Below are positions 58,229 through 63,423 of a stretch of DNA of 63,423 nt, one piece after another (within the stretch, counting starts at the first letter, position 1; each line of letters opens with the position of its first letter). The notes beneath the pieces are model-generated. The model was not told where the DNA came from. It made no database searches and saw only the letters and a program-made list of their open reading frames with translations. This DNA is from Polysphondylium violaceum (Eukaryota > Evosea > Eumycetozoa > Dictyosteliales > Dictyosteliaceae): the NCBI GenBank assembly GCA_000277445.1, contig AJWJ01000073.1:1-63423 (forward strand), given 5' to 3'. A program made the translations under genes and the position numbers.

Positions 58229-60421
58229 ATGATTTTTAGAAATTCTCTATTATCATCGGCCTCTGTAATAAATAAAGTAAAGCTTCAACGTGTAGTAGTA
58301 TCAACAACAACACCAGCACTAGCTTCAACACCACTTATCCGTCGTTGTTTATTTTCTACAACCAATAATAATACAATCAATACAACCAATACAATCAATA
58401 ATAATACCACCAGTACTACGCTCATTAGTAAATTGAAACATCAATTAGTCGATAGTATTAATAGTAACAATATGGAAGCTTCAACTTTTAGTCGTTCAGG
58501 TTTAGAAGATCTCCTCAAGAGAAGATTCTTTTACATTCAATCTTTCCAAATCTACAGAGGTGTTGCAGGTCTCTATGATTATGGACCCCCCGGTTGTGCC
58601 GTCAAATCAAATCTCATCAATTTTTGGAGACAACATTTTGTCTTATCTGAAGATATGCTTGAAGTAGATTGCTCTGCCTTAACTCCTGAAGTTGTTTTAG
58701 AGTGAGTATTCTATATAGTTTTGTATAGATTATATATATTAAAAGATATACTAATAAGAGTAACAACAATAACAACAACAATGCACAATAGAGCATCAGG
58801 TCATGTTGCTAAATTTTCAGATTTTATGGTAAAGGATGAACTTACCAAAGCCTATTATAGAGCTGATCATTTATTGGAAGGTCATGTTGAAAAGATGTTG
58901 GAAGATCCAAAATTGACACCAGAAAAGATTGCAGAATTAAAACATGTATTGACCAAAGCTGGTGATTACCCAATTGAAGAGTTGAAGGCTGCTTTGACCA
59001 AGTACAATGTCAAAGCCCCAGAGACCAACAACGCAATCAGTGAACCATATCCATTCAATTTGATGTTCAAGACCCAAATTGGTCCATCTGGTCACAGTGT
59101 TGGTTACCTCAGACCAGAGACTGCTCAAGGTATTTTTGTCAACTTTAGAAGACTTTTGGATTTCAATGGTGGCAAGTTGCCTTTTGCCGCTGCCCAAATT
59201 GGTAACGCCTACAGAAACGAAATTGCCCCACGTTCAGGTCTCTTACGTGTCAGAGAGTTTACCATGGCTGAAATTGAACACTTTGTCAATCCAGAAGACA
59301 AGACCCATCCAAACTTTGCCGAGATTGCCGACATCAAGACCAACCTCTTGTCTGCCGCCGCTCAAGACACCACCAAAGAGATTGAAGTCACCACCTTTGG
59401 TGAGGCCGTTGCCAAGGGCTTGATCAACAACCAAACCCTCGCCTACTTTATGGCCCGTACTCAACAATTTTTACACACTGTCGGTATCAAACCCGCCCGT
59501 CTTCGTTTCCGTCAACATCAATCCAACGAAATGGCTCACTATGCCAGTGATTGTTGGGATGCTGAAATCCACACCAGCTACGGTTGGGTCGAATGTGTTG
59601 GTCATGCTGATCGTTCATGCTATGATCTCACTGTCCACTCTAAATGCTCTGGTACCTCACTCACTGTCTTTGAAGAATTTAAAGAAGGTCCCAAGATGGT
59701 CGACAGCATCGACGTCAATATGAACAAGGGTCTCATGGGTAAGACCTTTAAAAAGGAAGCCAAAGCCCCTATGGACTATTTGGCCGCCCTCGCCGATAAA
59801 GTTGATGAAGCCCTCGCCATCCAACAACAATTGACTGAAAAAGGTGTCTACACCCTCACCATTGACGGTGTCGCCTTTAATGTCACCAAAGAAATGGTCA
59901 CCTTGACCAAAACTCAAAAAAAAGTTGCTGGTGTCACTTACTCTCCACACGTCATCGAGCCATCCTTTGGTCTCGGTCGTATCATCTATGCCATCCTCGA
60001 ACACGCCTACTGGGTCAGAGGTGGTGATGAACAAAGAGGTGTCTTATCTCTTGCCCCAATCATTGCCCCAGTCAAATGCTCTGTCTTGCCATTGACCACC
60101 AGTGAAAAATTGGCTCCATTTGTCAGCAAAATCATAAAGATCCTCAAGGAAGCCGGTATCTCTAATAAAGTCGATGACACTGGTAATGCTATCGGTAGAA
60201 AGTATGCTCGTACCGATGAAATTGGTATTCCATTTGGTATTACCATTGATTTCACCACCCCAGAAGATCAAACTGTCACCTTACGTGAACGTGATACCAC
60301 CAAACAAGTCCGTATCCCAATCGCCGATCTCGCCGAGACCCTCAAAAAACTCTGTGACAACACCACCACTTGGGATGTCGTCTCTACCACTTATCCAATT
60401 TATGATTCAAATTCTGAATAA
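58229..60421 (+). CDS. glyS: Glycine-tRNA ligase, probably dual cytosolic/mitochondrial
   Basis: Two exons, 58229-58701 and 58792-60421; predicted 700 residues. Class II alpha2-type eukaryotic/archaeal GlyRS charging tRNA-Gly. Key blocks: [38 protein letters not shown] (class II motif-1 region), [64 protein letters not shown] (in part; motif 2), [35 protein letters not shown] (motif 3) and the anticodon-binding [15 protein letters not shown] domain. Residues 1-60 are basic and hydroxylated ([20 protein letters not shown]), a mitochondrial presequence; an internal Met82 starts [15 protein letters not shown], the usual cytosolic N-terminus. Third-position GC is high, as in highly expressed genes. 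The intron donor GA|GTGAGT is unusual but keeps frame. Confidence 0.95.
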
Positions 60422-60904
60422 AAAAACACAAAATATTTTATAACTCTAAAATAATAATTATTAACATAAATCTATGTTTATTATTTATTTTAAAATATCT
60501 TCAAAGATCGTTTGTTTTGTGAAATGACGTCAAAAAATCTATTGCTGTGGGGGCTTCTTTTTTTTGAAAAACCCCTTGGGGGAAAGTTTTTTGAGATATT
60601 TTTTTTTTTAATTTTTTGATATTTCAAAAAAGCTTCAAAAGCTGCAGGATGATTTATTATAACGGGGGACTTGAACAATCGAATTTTTTTTATTTTTTTT
60701 CCAGCTGATTTGATATAATTTTGCCACCAAAATATACCCGCTCGGAAGCATGAACAAGATATTTTTAAAATTTTATAATTTTTAAAATTTTGTGGATTTC
60801 GATGAGAAATGGTCTTTATAAAGGTAGTGTTTTTTTAAAGGGTACGCACTTTCCTCTCTATTTTTATTTTGTTGATTGGTATTTGAAAAAGAAGAAAAGA
60901 TAAA
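60422..60904. other. Intergenic with a coding-like relic
   Basis: 480 bp. On the minus strand, about 60600-60680 encodes FKSPVIINHPAAFEAFLKYQ and about 60690-60757 encodes VHASERVYFGGKIISNQLE in a different frame. Both have protein-like composition but are separated by A-rich DNA and stops. They could be remnants of one decayed gene. G- and C-runs (GGGGG, CCCC) near 60550-60590 are odd for this genome. Confidence 0.35.
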
Positions 60905-63040
60905 ATGAAAAATACAGTGGTTGTATTAAGCTTAATATTTTTTATATGTATCCTCTGTAATAGGGTTTGTTTTTCTCAAGATTATTATCAAGTGGATCCC
61001 ACAGCTAGATGTGAGCCTTATATAGGATTGACTGATAGTGCCTCAAATTTGTGTGGTGAATATTTGGATTACAATACATCGGTCTATGTAACAGATTCAT
61101 TTAATCAAGCTGCTCAAACATTTGAAGTTAAAAAATTTTTAAATGTTTTAGCTCTAGTCGGTTCAACCAAATGTAAAAGTTCAAAAAATACTTTTAGATC
61201 ATTATGCTCAATGGTTAGTAGATATTGTTGTGTTTTAATAGAAATATTACACTCTAACAACAAATTCTATTTAAATAGAATATCCAAGAATGTGTTCTTG
61301 TTTCGCCAAATATCTCAAATCCTGAAATTAAAGTAGCAGTGCCAAAAAGATTATGCTATGAGCCTTGTGAAGAGACAATAGAGAGATGCGAAATTCCTCC
61401 AATGCTATTCACTTGCTCGAGTAAAAAAAACAATGTTTCAATGGATTTTCCTGTGAGCAATAGTTTTTATAATTTTACTTTATCAGGTGGTTTGTGGAAT
61501 GAATCAATTTCATGCTATAATAGTACAATAGAGAATGACTCTATGCAAGAGGTCTGTAGAAAACCTCTTTTACTTCATGAATCTACAGATCATGAGGCTG
61601 ATTATGATAAAGGATATTTATTTGTAAGCGAGACTTCCAATTGTGTCGTCCCTTGTCCTGTACCTATAGTTACTCCTGAAGAGTGGAAGAGTTTATACTT
61701 GTTGACTGATGTTTTATCTATTTTGTCAATGGTTGGTTCTTTTTACCTCTTTTTTACCTTTATTATTATAAACAAAAAGAGAACTCGTTATGATAAAATG
61801 CATTCATTTTTTGTACTCAGTGTATTTGGAATGTCTGTATCGGGTTCAATCGTTGCCTTTGCTGGAGGACCCAAGATACTATGTCCTACCCCTGACAGAA
61901 TTGCTGTATTTGAAGATTCAATTTGTTCTGCTCAAGGATTTCTTTTCCAATTCTTTTCTATTGGGGCTATTATTTGGTGGTCATACAGTGCTTTTGATTT
62001 GTATATGACTGTTCGTACTAGTATGTATTAAAATTTAGTATTTAAAAAATTTATTATATATTAATATTTATTATACACAGTAAATAGACCATTAAAATTA
62101 ATGAAGTTTGTTATTCCAATTGCATTTGTTATTCAAACTGTTTTTAGTGTAATTCCCTTAGCTACTAAAAGATATAGAATGATCAGAGGAAATATGGAGT
62201 AAGTTGTTTTTTTTTTTCTAAAAATAATTCTTTTATTAATTTCATAATTAAATTTAATTATAGTTGTTGGCTCCACGGTACTAAATATCAAAATGGGTAA
62301 GATTCTTTTAAAATTTCATTGATTTTATTGATTTATTTATTTGGTATTAATTTTATTTTTATAGTTTATTTTGGATTCCACTTGGTATTTGTTTAACTGT
62401 AGGTTCTGTTTTTATTTGTTTAGTTATTTACGAAATTTATAAGGTACATAGTTTAGTAATGAATATATATTTGTCTCATTATATATATTAATATTAAAAT
62501 TTTAAAAAGATTGTACATGCAAATAGCAAAAGTGGATCCATTAGATTACAACTTAAACCAATGTTAAATATTATTTTAATTTATGTATCATTTATTTATA
62601 TTTTCATTTTCAATTTCTATATGAATGGAAAAGAAGATGTTTTCTATGGCCAATTGGATTCATTTTTAGATTGTTTAAATAATGCAGCCGATGAAACTCA
62701 ATGTGTTCTCAAAGGTCCATCCATAGGATCACTAGGTTTCTTTATTTTTTGTATTAGGATCTATGGAGTGTATATATTTTTTTTACATGGTATCAATCAA
62801 AGAGCTGCCAATATTTGGAGAGAATCAATATTCTTTAATAATAGATTTGTTGCTACATTCAGAGATTCATGGAGTAGATCATATAGAAACGATAGTCACA
62901 TCTCAAACGGAGGTAAAGATCAAACTAGTTCCACTAGAGGTGAAACAAGATCCAGTTATCTCGATAGTGATGATAGTGGAAACGATGAAGACAGAGCACC
63001 TAAATCAATTCAACTTTCTGATAGAAACCAAAATCCTTAA
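60905..63040 (+). CDS. Frizzled/smoothened-like seven-helix receptor (Fsl family)
   Basis: Six exons, 60905-61213, 61279-62020, 62081-62198, 62264-62296, 62365-62443 and 62510-63040; predicted 603 residues. Signal peptide residues 1-24 (MKNTVVVLSLIFFICILCNR, then VCFS). A frizzled-type Cys-rich domain follows to about residue 145 (CEPYIG, NLCGEYLDYN, CKSSKNTFRSLCSMNIQECV, RLCYEPCEETIERC). After an N-glycosylated linker, seven membrane helices run from about 240 to 530, with frizzled-type IWWSYSAFDLYMTVRT and CWLHGTKYQNGLFWIPLG blocks. The cytoplasmic tail (about 535-603) is Ser/Asp/Arg-rich. Dictyostelid Fsl proteins are plasma-membrane receptors of mostly unknown ligand. The fourth exon is only 33 bases. 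The last acceptor (AAAAAG) lacks the usual T-rich lead but is needed for frame. Confidence 0.9.
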
Positions 63041-63251
63041 TGTTTTACATTTACACTTTTCACATAAAATAATAAAAATTTATTGTATACCTAAAAATGT
63101 AGAGTTGATTATTTGAATATTTTAAATTACATCAACATCATTCGTTTATCATTTGAATTTCTATTTTTTGTTTATTTGAATTCAATACTTTAATCGCACT
63201 AGATTTTTTTATCCCCCCACTTGTAAAAATGGATAAATCAAAAATTTGGTA
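63041..63251. other. Convergent 3' intergenic region
   Basis: About 210 bp, AT-rich, between the Fsl stop and the stop of the partial minus-strand gene; nothing else was recognised. Confidence 0.35.
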
Positions 63252-63329
63252 TTAAAAACCATACATCGATTTCGTATAAAACCTGGCCAAAATTCTATTG
63301 GCCAAACCCATATTCATCTTATCATATTG
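63252..63329 (-). CDS. Terminal exon of a partial gene running off the window (unidentified)
   Basis: Reading the minus strand, a T-rich tract ending TTTACAAG is followed by 25 codons with protein-like composition (QYDKMNMGLANRILARFYTK, then SMYGF) and TAA at 63254-63252. This looks like an intron acceptor and the last exon of a gene whose body lies to the right of the window. The frame is also open upstream for about ten codons, so the exact exon start is uncertain. Family unknown. Confidence 0.4.
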   Translation of the reverse strand, partial: QYDKMNMGLANRILARFYTKSMYGF

Positions 63330-63423
63330 CTTGTAAATACATTTATAATTAATTAAAAATAAAAAAAAAAAAAAAGATTTAAATAGTTTTTTTTGTTAAA
63401 AATAGAAAAATACGAGGTAAATT

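Overview
The window comes from the nuclear genome of a dictyostelid social amoeba. The evidence is very AT-rich intergenic DNA with long A and T runs, short AT-rich introns (about 60-130 bp, GTAAGT/GTATGT to TAG), Asn/Gln/Ser/Thr tracts inside otherwise conserved proteins, TAA stops, and lineage-typical genes (CudA-like regulator, 12-TM guanylate cyclase, Fsl receptor, hssA-like small protein). C is fairly frequent at third codon positions, which suggests a species other than D. discoideum, such as a Cavenderia/Heterostelium-type dictyostelid. The species itself cannot be fixed from the sequence. Exon-intron models were built by eye from reading frame and splice sites; every model listed closes in frame.

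Layout. 0.1-11.2 kb: CudA-like nuclear protein (+), CobW/ZNG1-type metallochaperone GTPase (-), a four-exon Alba-domain protein (+), mitochondrial COQ2 (-), an F-box-like/LRR protein (-) and VPS52 (-). 11.2-13.9 kb: a 2.8 kb gene-poor stretch with one coding-like relic. 13.9-25.9 kb, all +: a WH1-polyproline-RasGEF protein, a DUF1990 protein, succinyl-CoA ligase beta, and a PX/F-box/Rho-like/CUE/VPS9 protein. 26-30.6 kb: an isolated Ulp1-like cysteine protease (-) and a secreted-type, single-pass protein with a GPS-like motif (+). 30.9-35.2 kb: 12-TM guanylate cyclase (-). 36.7-45.7 kb: CNOT9/Rcd1 and a large C2/GRAM protein (+). 45.8-50 kb: hssA-like gene, two tandem secreted paralogues and a rearranged third copy (all read on -). 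50.4-63.4 kb: GNL1 GTPase (+), DUF1748 protein (-), VWA protein (+), a small COPI-associated/TVP-like membrane protein (+), glycyl-tRNA synthetase (+), a frizzled/smoothened-like receptor (+), and the last exon of a minus-strand gene at the right edge.

Most genes are unrelated housekeeping or signalling genes, as expected in a compact eukaryotic genome, and there is no operon-like logic. Two themes recur. One is signalling and membrane traffic: RasGEF, VPS9 Rab5-GEF, VPS52, C2/GRAM, guanylate cyclase, Fsl receptor. The other is family birth and decay: the tandem secreted paralogues with an inverted pseudogene, and coding-like relics in intergenic DNA. The least ordinary items are the multi-domain VPS9 protein carrying a Rho-like domain without a P-loop lysine, the WH1-RasGEF fusion, and the guanylate cyclase whose two catalytic halves are each incomplete but complementary. 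I saw no tRNA, rRNA, CRISPR array or intact transposon.
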